A model generated the notes under the pieces. It made no database searches. It was given only the letters and a program-made list of their open reading frames with translations, and was not told the origin of the DNA. 64,000 nt of DNA from assembly GCF_020880995.1 (NCBI RefSeq), contig NZ_JAJISD010000009.1:62001-126000 (forward strand), given 5' to 3'. Positions 33,724 through 42,432 of this stretch are shown here, one piece after another (positions within the stretch are counted from its first letter, which is position 1; the number at the start of each line of letters is the position of its first letter). The DNA is from Reyranella aquatilis. Lineage in GTDB: Bacteria > Pseudomonadota > Alphaproteobacteria > Reyranellales > Reyranellaceae. A program made the position numbers and the translations under genes.

Positions 33724-35316
33724 ATGGAACTCGAGCAACCCCTCCCAGGCACCCCAATGGCGCTTCCGTCAGGCATTTCCTTCTCCCCGGCACACTCGGT
33801 CGAGCTGTCGGACCGATTCAACGTCGCCGTCCCTTTCATCGATCGGCATGTCGGCGAAGGTCGTGGCGCCAAGGCGGCGATCCGGACGTCGACGGAGTCG
33901 GTAAGCTACGCGGACCTTGCCGAACGGGTGAGCCGGGCGGGCAATGCGTTGCTTGCGGCCGGGCTGAGGCCCGGCGACCGGTTGCTCATGGTGGTGAAGG
34001 ATTGCCCGGCCTTCTTCTATCTCTTCTGGGGAGCCATCAAGGCGGGCATTGTGCCGGTGCCGCCGAACACGCTGCTGCGCGCGCCGGACTATGCCTACAT
34101 GTTCGAGGATTCCGGGTGCCGGCTGGTCGTCTATTCGCCGGAGTTCACGGGCGAAATCGGGCCGGCTCTGGAACAACTCGGCGCCAGGGCACCAAACGCC
34201 CTGGACGTCGATGGCTTCCTGACCGCGATGGCAGCGGCCTCCCCTGCTCTGGAGGCGCGGCTCGCCGCGCCCGAGGACGACTGCTTCTGGCTCTATTCCT
34301 CGGGCTCGACCGGCCGGCCCAAAGGCGCCGTTCACGCACATCGCGACATGGTCGTGACCAGCGAACTCTACGGCGTGCGCGTGCTCGGCATCAGCGAGAC
34401 GGATGTCAGCTACTCCGCCGCCAAGCTGTTCTTTGCCTACGGGCTGGGCAACGGCATGACCTTCCCGCTGTGGGTCGGCGGTACCGCCATCCTCGACGAT
34501 CGGCGGCCGACACCCGAAACGACCTTCTCCAACATCGAGACGTTCCGGCCGACGATCTACTACGGCGTGCCCACCCTCTATGCCGCCCAGCTCGCGGCGC
34601 TCGAGACGCAGAAGCGCGATCTCTCCTCGCTGCGCGCCTGCGTGTCGGCCGGCGAGGCGCTGCCCGCCGACATGTTCCGCCGCTGGAAGGAGCAGACCGG
34701 CACCACCATCCTGGACGGCATCGGCTCGACCGAGGCCCTGCACATCTTCATCGGCAACCGGCTCGACGACTGCCGGCCCGGCACCAGCGGCAAGCCGGTC
34801 CCGGGCTACGAAGCGCGCATCCTGGACGAGAACGGCGATCCCGTTGCGAGGGGGGAGAGCGGCCGGCTGTGGATCAAGGCGGAATCGGCGGCCAAGTACT
34901 ATTGGAACAAGCCCGAGAAGACGGCCGAGACGATGGTGAACGGCTGGCTCAACACCGGCGACACCTATCGCCAGGATGAAGACGGCTACTTCATCTACGA
35001 GGGCCGCAGCGACGACATGCTCAAGGTCGGGGGCATCTGGTGCTCTCCCGTCGAGATCGAGAATTGCCTGGTCGGACATCCGGCCGTCCTCGAGGCCGCC
35101 GTGATCGGCCAGACCGACGAACAGTCGCTGATCAAGCCCAAGGCCATCGTCGTCCTGAAGCAGCCCGGCGATGCGGGCGCGGCCATGACCGACGCGCTGA
35201 TGGCGCACTGCAAGCGGACGCTCGCCCCCTACAAGTACCCGAGGTGGATCGAATACGTCCCGGAGCTGCCCAAGACCGCGACGGGGAAGATCCAGCGCTT
35301 CAGGCTGCGCGCCTGA
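33724..35316 (+). CDS. Benzoate-CoA ligase family AMP-forming acyl-CoA synthetase
   Basis: A 530-residue adenylate-forming ligase that activates an aromatic acid with ATP and CoA. The P-loop YSSGSTGRPKG (about residue 198), GSTEALHIF (about 340), the hinge NTGDTYRQDEDGYFIYEGRSDDMLKVGG and catalytic Lys in TATGKIQRFRLR all match the benzoate/4-hydroxybenzoate-CoA ligase branch. SAAKLFFAYGLGN is characteristic of that branch. The ATG at 33724 starts 8 codons inside the longer frame and fits the family N-terminus. It lies directly upstream of a Liv-type ABC transporter, suggesting uptake and activation of the same aromatic acid (inference). Confidence 0.9.
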   Translation: MELEQPLPGTPMALPSGISFSPAHSVELSDRFNVAVPFIDRHVGEGRGAKAAIRTSTESVSYADLAERVSRAGNALLAAGLRPGDRLLMVVKDCPAFFYLFWGAIKAGIVPVPPNTLLRAPDYAYMFEDSGCRLVVYSPEFTGEIGPALEQLGARAPNALDVDGFLTAMAAASPALEARLAAPEDDCFWLYSSGSTGRPKGAVHAHRDMVVTSELYGVRVLGISETDVSYSAAKLFFAYGLGNGMTFPLWVGGTAILDDRRPTPETTFSNIETFRPTIYYGVPTLYAAQLAALETQKRDLSSLRACVSAGEALPADMFRRWKEQTGTTILDGIGSTEALHIFIGNRLDDCRPGTSGKPVPGYEARILDENGDPVARGESGRLWIKAESAAKYYWNKPEKTAETMVNGWLNTGDTYRQDEDGYFIYEGRSDDMLKVGGIWCSPVEIENCLVGHPAVLEAAVIGQTDEQSLIKPKAIVVLKQPGDAGAAMTDALMAHCKRTLAPYKYPRWIEYVPELPKTATGKIQRFRLRA

Positions 35317-35355
35317 AGCAAAGCGGCGGCGGCCGCGGGACCCAATCTGCCGTTG

Positions 35356-35384
35356 TTGGGGGCTTTCTTTTCCGCTTTTATACG
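35356..35384 (+). promoter_or_regulatory. Possible promoter of the Liv-type transporter operon
   Basis: TTGGGG (35356-35361) and TATACG (35379-35384) are separated by 17 bases and lie 28 bases before the substrate-binding protein ATG. The -35 matches consensus only in its first half. It would allow the transporter to be expressed apart from the CoA ligase. Confidence 0.4.
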
Positions 35385-35411
35385 AGCAAGGGAAACAGGG
35401 AGCGTGGGCTC

Positions 35412-36587
35412 ATGAAAAGCAAGTTGTTCGGTACCGCGACGATCGCGGCGCTCGCCCTCGGCCTGCCGGCGGCGGCGCAGAGCCCGATCAAGGTCGGCTT
35501 CGTCAGCACGTTTTCGGGGCCGCAGGCCGCCATCGGCGAGGACATGCGCCGCTCGGTCGAGCTGGCCAAGGAGCATCTCGGCGGCAAGATGGGCGGCAAG
35601 CCTTTCGAGATCGTCTACGAGGACGACCAGTTCAAGCCGGATGTCGGCAAGGCGCGCTCCGAGAAGCTCGTCCAGCAGGACAAGGTGAACTTCGTCGCCG
35701 GCTACATCTGGTCGAACGTTCTTCTGGCCTCGCTCAAGACCGTGGTCGACGAGGGCGACACGATCCTGGTGTCGGCCAATGCCGGCCCCTCTGCGATCGC
35801 AGGCGAACTCTGCAACAAGAACTTCTTCTCGACGTCGTGGCAGAACGACCAGACGCCGATGGCGATGGGCGACTACCTCAACAACAAGGGCGTGAAGAGC
35901 CTCTACCTGGTCGGCCCGAACTATGCCGCCGGCAAGGACATGCTGGCGGGCGTGAAGCGAACCTACAAGGGCAAGATCGTCAGCGAGGACTTCACCAAGT
36001 GGCCCGACCAGCTCGACTTCTCGGCCGAGCTCACCAAGGTCGCCGCCGCCAAGCCGGACGGCATCTTCATCTTCTATCCCGGCGCACACGGCGTTCAGTT
36101 CGTGAAGCAGTGGGCGCAGTCGGGTCTCAACAAGACCGTGCCGCTGTACCAGGTGTTCTCGATCGATGCGATCACGCTGCCGCAGCAGGGCGACCTGGCG
36201 CTTGGCACGCTGGGCGCGCAGGAATGGGTCAACGATCTGCCGAACGAGGCCAACAAGAAGTACGTCGATGACTTCAAGAAGAAGCACGGCGTCTACCCGT
36301 CCTACTACGGCGCGCAGAGCTACGATGCGATCATGCTGATGGCCTCGGCCGCCGAGGCGCTGAAGGGCGACCTGTCGAACAAGGACAAGGTCCGCGCCGA
36401 GATGAAGAAGGCCAACTTCAAATCCGTGCGCGGCGACTTCAAGTTCGGCAACAACAATTTCCCGATCCAGAACTTCTACATCCAGGAAGCGGTCAAGGAT
36501 CCGCAGGGCATGATGACGGTCAAGACGATCGCCACCGCCGTCAAGAATGCGGTCGATCCCTTCGCCGAAAAGTGCCCGATGAAGTGA
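35412..36587 (+). CDS. livJ: Branched-chain amino acid/aromatic acid ABC transporter substrate-binding protein (LivJ-like)
   Basis: A 391-residue periplasmic receptor of the Leu/Ile/Val-binding class. The signal peptide ends at AAAQS near residue 22. The mature start IKVGFVSTFSGPQAAIGEDMR is the family hallmark, followed by EIVYEDDQFKPDVG and the SANAGPSAIAGELC ligand loop. Relatives located next to CoA ligases bind aromatic acids rather than amino acids. The ATG is chosen because the signal peptide begins there. A palindromic repeat lies between this gene and the permease genes, which may help keep this subunit in excess. Confidence 0.9.
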   Translation: MKSKLFGTATIAALALGLPAAAQSPIKVGFVSTFSGPQAAIGEDMRRSVELAKEHLGGKMGGKPFEIVYEDDQFKPDVGKARSEKLVQQDKVNFVAGYIWSNVLLASLKTVVDEGDTILVSANAGPSAIAGELCNKNFFSTSWQNDQTPMAMGDYLNNKGVKSLYLVGPNYAAGKDMLAGVKRTYKGKIVSEDFTKWPDQLDFSAELTKVAAAKPDGIFIFYPGAHGVQFVKQWAQSGLNKTVPLYQVFSIDAITLPQQGDLALGTLGAQEWVNDLPNEANKKYVDDFKKKHGVYPSYYGAQSYDAIMLMASAAEALKGDLSNKDKVRAEMKKANFKSVRGDFKFGNNNFPIQNFYIQEAVKDPQGMMTVKTIATAVKNAVDPFAEKCPMK

Positions 36588-36594
36588 GATCATG

Positions 36595-36710
36595 CTCCTC
36601 CCCAGTCATCTGGGGAGGTGTCAGCGTCTTCGCTGACGGAGGGGGCGGGAGACTTTGACCCCTCCGTCGCCGTAAGACGGCGACACCTCCCCATTTGAAT
36701 GGGGAGGAAG
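36595..36710. repeat. Palindromic intergenic repeat, family B, inside the Liv operon
   Basis: A composite palindrome of about 116 bases. The outer arms, 36595-36622 and 36682-36710, are inverted complements, and each contains its own small hairpin (CCTCCCCA...TGGGGAGG). Inner arms GACGGAGGGG and CCCCTCCGTC also pair, and two GTCAGCG/GTCGCCGT hairpins sit between. It occupies most of the 176-base gap between the livJ stop and the livH ATG. It would form strong RNA structure. Confidence 0.85.
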
Positions 36711-36763
36711 TTTATGGGGAGCGCGCAGGCGCTCCCGTTTCGTTTGAGGGTGTGACGGGATCG

Positions 36764-37678
36764 ATGGAATATCTGCTGCTCCAGGTGCTGAACGGCGTCC
36801 AGCTCGGCCTGCTGATGTTCCTGCTCGCCGCCGGCCTGACCCTGACGCTCGGCATCATGGACCTGGTCAACCTGGCGCACGGCTCGCTTTACATGATCGG
36901 GGCCTACATCGCCTGGACCCTGATCGGCGTCACCGACTCCTTCGTGCTGGGCGCGCTGCTGGCGCTGCCCGCGACGTTCCTGGTCGGCGTAGCCGTGGAG
37001 ATCGCCGTGATCCGGCGCCTCTATGCGCGCGACCATCTCACCCAGGTGCTGGCGACCTTCGGCCTGATCCTGTTCTTCAACGAACTGGTGCGGGCCCTCT
37101 GGGGACCCGGCGGCAAGAGCATCGCGGTGCCGGCCTTCCTCAATCGCACCATCGAGATTCTGCCGGGCGTCCCCTACCCCGCCTACCGCTTCGCCATCAT
37201 CCTGGTCGGCGCCCTGGTGGCGATCCTGCTGGCCTGGCTGGTGGCGCGCACGCGGCTCGGCATGCTGATCCGCGCCGGCGCCTCCAACCGCCGCATGATC
37301 GGCGCCCTGGGCGTCAACATCGAGCTGCTGTTCAGCCTGGTCTTCGGCCTGGGCGCCGTGTTCGCCGGGCTGGCCGGCCTGATGGCGGCCCCCATCGCCT
37401 CCGTGCGGATCGGCATGGGCGACGACATCCTGATCCTCGCCCTGGTGATCATCGTCATCGGCGGCATCGGCTCGATCAAGGGCGCCTTCATCGCCGCCAT
37501 GGTCGTGGGCCAGATCGACATCGTCGGCCGCGCCTTCCTGCCCGACATGCTGAAGACCTTCATGAGCTCCAGCGCCGCCTCGAGCGCGGCGCCCGCGATC
37601 TCGCAGGTGCTGGTCTACGTGCTGATGGCTGCGGTGCTGGTGTGGCGCCCGACCGGCCTGTTCGGCCAGCGCACATGA
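36764..37678 (+). CDS. livH: Branched-chain-type ABC transporter permease (LivH family)
   Basis: A 304-residue inner-membrane permease with about eight helices. Family motifs are GLTLTLGIMDLVNLAHGSLYMIGAY near the N-terminus and the EAA-like cytosolic loop TRLGMLIRAGASNRRMIGALGVN around residue 190. It starts at the ATG after the palindromic repeat; the longer frame would read into the repeat. It overlaps livM (ATGATG junction), so the permeases are translated together. Confidence 0.92.
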   Translation: MEYLLLQVLNGVQLGLLMFLLAAGLTLTLGIMDLVNLAHGSLYMIGAYIAWTLIGVTDSFVLGALLALPATFLVGVAVEIAVIRRLYARDHLTQVLATFGLILFFNELVRALWGPGGKSIAVPAFLNRTIEILPGVPYPAYRFAIILVGALVAILLAWLVARTRLGMLIRAGASNRRMIGALGVNIELLFSLVFGLGAVFAGLAGLMAAPIASVRIGMGDDILILALVIIVIGGIGSIKGAFIAAMVVGQIDIVGRAFLPDMLKTFMSSSAASSAAPAISQVLVYVLMAAVLVWRPTGLFGQRT

Positions 37679-38643
37679 TGGCGGCTCTCCGCACCCCGCG
37701 CGGCATCGCGACGGCCCTGATCCTGCTGGTGCTGGCGGCGCTGCCGCTGCTCACCCAGGCGTTTGATCAGCGCTATCTCCTGTCGATCGGCACGCGCATC
37801 ATCATCTGGTCGATCGCCGCGGTCAGCCTCAACATGATCCTGGGCTATGGCGGGATGGTGAGTTTCGGCCACGCCATGTTCTTCGGCATCGGCGGCTACG
37901 CGGTCGGCATCCTGTCGGCGCACGGCGTCTCCAGCGGCTGGATCCAGTGGCCGGTCGCCCTGCTGGCTGCCACCGCCTGGGCGGCGCTGATCGGCCTGCT
38001 GTCGCTCCGGACGCGCGGTCTCTACTTCATCATGATCACGCTCGCCTTCGCCCAGCTCGTCTACTACGTCGGCAGCGGGCTCGAAGCCTATGGCGGCGAC
38101 GACGGGCTCAACATCAGCCGCAGCCGCTTCCCGGGCCTGATCGACCTGCGCGACAAGGCGAGCTTCTACTGGCTGTGCTTTGCGCTGCTGTGCGCCAGCC
38201 TGTGGTTCTGCAGCCGCTACGCCAACTCCCGCTTCGGCCTCGTGATCCGCGGCGCCAAGTCCAACGAGCTGCGCATGACCGCGCTGGGCTTCCCGGTGTT
38301 CCGCTATCGATTGGCCGCATTCACCATCGCCGGCGCGCTGGGCGGCCTCTCGGGCATCCTGCTGGCCAACGAAGGCGCCTACATTTCGCCCGCGATGATG
38401 TCGTGGATGAAGTCGGGCGATCTCATCGTCATCATCGTGTTGGGCGGCATGGGCACGCTGTTCGGCCCGCTCTACGGCACCATCGCCTTCTTCGTGCTGG
38501 AAGAAGCGCTGCCGCCGGTCCTCAACCTCGTCCACAAGGGCTGGGGCGAATACTGGATGATCGTGTTCGGCCCGCTGCTGGTCCTGATCGCGCTCTATGC
38601 GCGGGGCGGCATCGATTCGCTGCTGGGGCGGCGCCATGACTGA
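37675..38643 (+). CDS. livM: Branched-chain-type ABC transporter permease (LivM family)
   Basis: A 322-residue permease with nine or ten helices. The LivM signatures are SLNMILGYGGMVSFGHAMFFGIGGY (about residues 45-70) and the cytosolic coupling loop NSRFGLVIRGAKSNELRMTALGF (about 185). Start options are two adjacent ATGs at 37675 and 37678, both overlapping the livH stop. It overlaps livG by 8 bases. It forms the heterodimeric channel with LivH. Confidence 0.92.
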   Translation: MMAALRTPRGIATALILLVLAALPLLTQAFDQRYLLSIGTRIIIWSIAAVSLNMILGYGGMVSFGHAMFFGIGGYAVGILSAHGVSSGWIQWPVALLAATAWAALIGLLSLRTRGLYFIMITLAFAQLVYYVGSGLEAYGGDDGLNISRSRFPGLIDLRDKASFYWLCFALLCASLWFCSRYANSRFGLVIRGAKSNELRMTALGFPVFRYRLAAFTIAGALGGLSGILLANEGAYISPAMMSWMKSGDLIVIIVLGGMGTLFGPLYGTIAFFVLEEALPPVLNLVHKGWGEYWMIVFGPLLVLIALYARGGIDSLLGRRHD

Positions 38644-39403
38644 GCCTGCCATGAAGGAGCCGCTGCTGCGCACCGAGCGCCTGGTGAAGCGCTATGGCGG
38701 CCTGCTGGCGACCGACAATGTCTCGATCGACGTGCGGCCGGGCGAGATCCACGCCCTGATCGGTCCGAACGGCGCCGGCAAGACCACGTTGGTGCACCAG
38801 CTTACAGGAGTCGTCGCCCCGGACTCCGGCACGATCCACTTCGCCGGCCATGACATCACCCGCCTCCCCACCCATGCGCGCGTCCGGCTGGGCCTCGGCC
38901 GCTCCTTCCAGATCACGTCCGTGCTGCGCGAGTTCACGGCGCTGGAGAACGTGGCGCTGGCGGTGCAGGGCCATGCCGGCCATTCCTTCCGCTTCCTCGC
39001 CGATGCCCGCCGCGACGAGACCCTGCGCGCACCCGCCCGCCGCCTGCTCGACGAGGTCGGCCTCGGCGCCCGAGGCAGCGTACTCGCCTCGGCGCTCAGC
39101 CATGGCGAGCAGCGCCAGCTCGAACTCGCGATGGCGCTGGCCGGCGATCCGACCGTGCTGCTGCTCGACGAGCCGATGGCCGGCATGGGCGTCGAGGAGA
39201 GCCAGCGGCTGATCGGTTTCCTGCGGGCACTGAAGCAGAAGCATGCCATGCTGCTGATCGAGCACGACATGGACGCCGTGTTCCAGCTCGCCGACCGCAT
39301 CACCGTGCTGGTCTACGGCCGCGCCATCGCCAGCGGCACACCCGGCGAGATCCGCGCCAACGCGGAGGTGCGTCAGGCCTATCTCGGCGAGGAGATGGCC
39401 TGA
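38636..39403 (+). CDS. livG: ABC transporter ATP-binding protein (LivG family)
   Basis: A 255-residue ATPase. The Walker A GPNGAGKTT (about residue 44), signature-like region LSHGEQRQLELAMALAG, Walker B LLLDEPMAGMG and switch His in LIEHDMDAVF are all present. The signature has SHGEQ in place of LSGGQ, which is normal for LivG. The start overlaps livM by 8 bases and the stop overlaps livF by 1 base (TGATG). Confidence 0.93.
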   Translation: MTEPAMKEPLLRTERLVKRYGGLLATDNVSIDVRPGEIHALIGPNGAGKTTLVHQLTGVVAPDSGTIHFAGHDITRLPTHARVRLGLGRSFQITSVLREFTALENVALAVQGHAGHSFRFLADARRDETLRAPARRLLDEVGLGARGSVLASALSHGEQRQLELAMALAGDPTVLLLDEPMAGMGVEESQRLIGFLRALKQKHAMLLIEHDMDAVFQLADRITVLVYGRAIASGTPGEIRANAEVRQAYLGEEMA

Positions 39404-40104
39404 TGCTGAAGGTCCGCGACCTCGACGCCTTCTACGGGCCGAGCCAGGCGCTGTTCGGCATGGAACTGGCCATCGAGGCCGGCCAGGTCGTGACCCTGAT
39501 GGGCCGCAACGGCATGGGCAAGACGACCACGGTGCATACGATCATGGGCCTGATGCCGGCCCGTCGCGGGACGGTCGAGTTCGAGGGGGCGCGAGTCGAC
39601 GGCCTTCCCGCCTTCCGCATCGCCCGGCTCGGCCTCGGACTGGTGCCCGAGGGGCGGCAGATCTTCCCCAACCTCTCGGTCCGCGAGAACCTCGTGGCCG
39701 CCAGCGCCAACCGCACCGCCCGGCCGAACCCGTGGACCATCGCCCGCGTCTTCGAGTTCTTCCCTCGCCTGGCCGAGCGCCAGCGCAACATGGGCAACCA
39801 GCTCTCCGGCGGCGAGCAGCAGATGCTGGCGATCGGCCGCGCCCTGATGACCAACCCGAAGCTGCTGATCCTCGACGAGGCCACCGAGGGTCTGGCGCCG
39901 CTGATCCGCCAGGAGATCTGGTCCTGCCTTGCCCGGCTGAAGAGCGAGGGCCAGGCAATCCTGGTCATCGACAAGAACGTGTCGGCGCTCATTCCCCTCG
40001 CCGACCGCCACCACATCGTCGAGAAGGGCCGCGTCGTCTGGGCCGGTTCTTCCCAGGCGCTGGCCGGGGACAAGGACCTGCAGCACAGGTATCTTGGCGT
40101 CTGA
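39403..40104 (+). CDS. livF: ABC transporter ATP-binding protein (LivF family)
   Basis: A 233-residue second ATPase of the Liv complex. Walker A GRNGMGKTT, signature LSGGEQQMLAIGRAL, Walker B LLILDEATEGLAP and switch segment LVIDKNVSAL are seen. The usual switch His is replaced in this segment (IDKN rather than (V/I)EQN), a common LivF variation. It starts in the livG stop codon and ends 16 bases before the polyamine-binding protein gene, so transcription may continue into that operon. Confidence 0.92.
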   Translation: MLKVRDLDAFYGPSQALFGMELAIEAGQVVTLMGRNGMGKTTTVHTIMGLMPARRGTVEFEGARVDGLPAFRIARLGLGLVPEGRQIFPNLSVRENLVAASANRTARPNPWTIARVFEFFPRLAERQRNMGNQLSGGEQQMLAIGRALMTNPKLLILDEATEGLAPLIRQEIWSCLARLKSEGQAILVIDKNVSALIPLADRHHIVEKGRVVWAGSSQALAGDKDLQHRYLGV

Positions 40105-40120
40105 TCCTGCGGAGTTGCCG

Positions 40121-41206
40121 ATGCGTCTGCTTGCCGTTGCCTCCCTGCTTGCCTCTGCCCTTGCCCCTCCGGCCTTCGCCCAGGGCTCGGTGAACGTCTA
40201 CAACTGGTCGGATTACATCGCCGAGGACCAGCTCAAGGACTTCGCCAAAGACACCGGCATCAAGGTCAACTACACGACCTACGACAGCAACGAGATCCTC
40301 GACGCCAAGCTCAGGACCGGCAAGTCGGGCTACGACATCGTCGTGCCGACCGCCTCGCCGTTCTTCGTCCGCCAGCTCCAGGCCAACATCTTCCTGCCCC
40401 TCGACAAGTCGAAGCTGAAGAACTGGAACAACCTCGATCCCGAGATCATGAAGGCGCTGGCCGCCTACGATCCAGGCAACGCCCATGCCGCTCCCTGGAT
40501 GTGGGGCACGATCGGCATCGGCTACAACGTCGCCGAGATCAAAAAGCGCCTGCCGGATGCGCCGGTCGATTCGCTGCGCATGATCTTCGATCCGGCGGTC
40601 GTCTCGAAGTTCCAGGATTGCGGCGTGATGCTGCTCGACAGCGCCACCGACATGCTGCCGGCCGCGCTCAAGTATCTCGGCCTCGATCCCGATTCGAAGA
40701 AGCCCGAGGATCTCGCCAAGGCGGCCGATGTCATCAAGGCCGTGCGGCCCTATGTCCGCAAGTTCCATTCGTCGGAGTACATCAACGCGCTGGCCGGCGG
40801 GAACATCTGTCTCGCCTTCGGCTTCTCCGGCGACATCTTCCAGGCGCGCGACCGGGGCGCCAAGGCCGCCAGCAAGGTCGAGATCGAGTACGCGATCCCG
40901 AAGGAAGGCGCGATGCTCTGGATCGACGTCGTCGCCATTCCCAAGGACGCGCCGAACCAGGCCAACGCCTACCGCTTCCTCGATTTCATGCTGGAAGCCA
41001 AGGTCGCCGCGGCCTCGACCGAACTCACCGGCTACGCCAACGGCAACAAGGCGGCCTTCGCGCTGCTGCCGAAGGACATTTCGGAGAACCCGCTGATCTA
41101 TCCCCCTCAGGACGTGCGCGCGAGATTCTACACGATCACCGCCGGCACGGCCGAACAGACGCGCGAGCGCACGCGCCTGTGGACCTCGGTGAAGACGGGT
41201 CGCTGA
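40121..41206 (+). CDS. potF: Spermidine/putrescine ABC transporter substrate-binding protein (PotF/PotD-like)
   Basis: A 361-residue periplasmic polyamine receptor. The signal peptide spans residues 1-20 (cut after AFA). Hallmarks are VNVYNWSDYIAEDQLKDF at the mature start, SGYDIVVPTASPFFVRQL and WMWGTIGIGYN. The aromatic/acidic pattern (NWSDY) is what PotF uses to bind the amine chain. The ATG at 40121 follows GCGGAG by 7 bases. It ends one base before the potA TTG. It fits a putrescine-type uptake system with the following genes. Confidence 0.92.
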   Translation: MRLLAVASLLASALAPPAFAQGSVNVYNWSDYIAEDQLKDFAKDTGIKVNYTTYDSNEILDAKLRTGKSGYDIVVPTASPFFVRQLQANIFLPLDKSKLKNWNNLDPEIMKALAAYDPGNAHAAPWMWGTIGIGYNVAEIKKRLPDAPVDSLRMIFDPAVVSKFQDCGVMLLDSATDMLPAALKYLGLDPDSKKPEDLAKAADVIKAVRPYVRKFHSSEYINALAGGNICLAFGFSGDIFQARDRGAKAASKVEIEYAIPKEGAMLWIDVVAIPKDAPNQANAYRFLDFMLEAKVAAASTELTGYANGNKAAFALLPKDISENPLIYPPQDVRARFYTITAGTAEQTRERTRLWTSVKTGR

Positions 41207-41207
41207 A

Positions 41208-42218
41208 TTGAGCATTGCTTCTCGCGACGGTCCGATCGTCCGCATCGAGGGTCTGACCAAGCGATTTGGACCGATCGTCGCCGTCGATCGCGTCGACCTG
41301 GAGATCGCGCGCGGCGAGCTGTTCGCGCTGCTGGGCGGCTCGGGCTGCGGCAAGACCACCCTGCTGCGCATGCTGGCGGGCTTCGAGACGCCCGACGCCG
41401 GCCGCCTCTTCATCGACGGCCAGGACATGACCGACGTGCCGCCCTACCGGCGGCCGGTGAACATGATGTTCCAGTCCTATGCCCTGTTCCCGCACATGGA
41501 TGTGGCGGCGAACGTCGGCTACGGGCTGCGCCGCGACGGGGTGAAGGCGCCCGAGATCGCCGCGCGGGTCGCGGAGATTCTGGAGCTGGTGCATCTGCAG
41601 GACCACGCCAGGCGCAAGCCGTCGCAGCTTTCCGGCGGCCAGCGTCAGCGGGTGGCGCTCGCACGCGCGCTGGTGAAGCGGCCAAAGATCCTGCTGCTGG
41701 ACGAGCCGCTCGCCGCACTCGACCGCAAGCTGCGCGAGGCCACGCGGTTCGAAATGGTGCGCCTGCAGGAGCAGCTCGGCCTCACCTTCGTGATGGTGAC
41801 GCACGACCAGGAAGAGGCGATGTCGATGGCGACCCGGCTCGCGGTGATGAACGCCGGCCGCATCGTGCAGATCGGCACGCCGCACGCGATCTACGAACAT
41901 CCGGTGTCGCGCTTCGTCGCCGACTTCATTGGCATCGCCAACATACTCGCCCTGCCGGAAGGCGGCTGGATGGCGCTGCGTCCGGAGAAGATCACGCTCG
42001 CGGCCGCGCGGCCCGACCTGCCGCAGTCCGTTTCCGGCAGGATCGTAGACCTCGCCTATGAGGGAGATCGCTCGCTCTACCATGTCGCGACCGAGCCGCA
42101 TGGCACGATGATCGTCTCGACAGCCAACACCAGCCGCGCCGCCGGCGGCGCCTTCTCGCGCGGACAGCAGGTGTGGCTGGGCTGGGCCGACGAGGCCGGC
42201 CAGCGGCTGGAGGCGTAG
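41208..42218 (+). CDS. potA: Polyamine ABC transporter ATP-binding protein (PotA/PotG)
   Basis: A 336-residue ATPase. Walker A GGSGCGKTTLL (about residue 45), Q-loop FQSYALFPHM, signature LSGGQRQRVALARAL, Walker B LLLDEPLAALD and switch TVTHDQEEA-like (VMVTHDQEEAMS) are complete. A C-terminal TOBE/OB-type domain covers about 245-330 (MALRPEKITLA). The start is TTG one base after the potF stop; no ATG fits. It is separated from the permease genes by a palindromic repeat. Confidence 0.93.
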   Translation: MSIASRDGPIVRIEGLTKRFGPIVAVDRVDLEIARGELFALLGGSGCGKTTLLRMLAGFETPDAGRLFIDGQDMTDVPPYRRPVNMMFQSYALFPHMDVAANVGYGLRRDGVKAPEIAARVAEILELVHLQDHARRKPSQLSGGQRQRVALARALVKRPKILLLDEPLAALDRKLREATRFEMVRLQEQLGLTFVMVTHDQEEAMSMATRLAVMNAGRIVQIGTPHAIYEHPVSRFVADFIGIANILALPEGGWMALRPEKITLAAARPDLPQSVSGRIVDLAYEGDRSLYHVATEPHGTMIVSTANTSRAAGGAFSRGQQVWLGWADEAGQRLEA

Positions 42219-42264
42219 AGCGCTGATGAGCGAGATTGGATTGAGCCGAGCATTCCAGCACCGG

Positions 42265-42397
42265 CCTCACCCTGAGGAGCATCGCGCAGCGATGCGTCTC
42301 GTCGCGCGGAGCACCTCCGCGCTGGGGTGGGAACCGGCACCCTGCCTGTTGCCCATCCTTCGAGACGCGCCGCTTCACGGCGCTCCTCAGGATGAGG
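42265..42397. repeat. Palindromic intergenic repeat, family C, inside the polyamine operon
   Basis: Outer arms CCTCACCCTGAGGAGC (42265-42280) and GCTCCTCAGGATGAGG (42382-42397) are inverted complements with one mismatch. Inner arms around TGCGTCTCG and CGAGACGCG also pair. It fills most of the 214-base gap between potA and potB. The CCTCATCCTGAGGAGC core is a well-known dispersed palindrome in alphaproteobacteria. Confidence 0.82.
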
Positions 42398-42432
42398 TAA
42401 GTGGGTCAATGTAAATGGAAGGACTCTAGGCG

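Noticed and set aside
36595-36710. Structured RNA or tRNA-like element in the livJ-livH gap
   Set aside because: No cloverleaf, T-loop GTTCRA or anticodon stem pattern; the symmetry is fully explained as an inverted palindromic repeat.
42226-42414. 62-codon open frame upstream of potB
   Set aside because: It lies entirely in palindromic repeat family C, and its amino acid sequence merely translates the inverted repeat.
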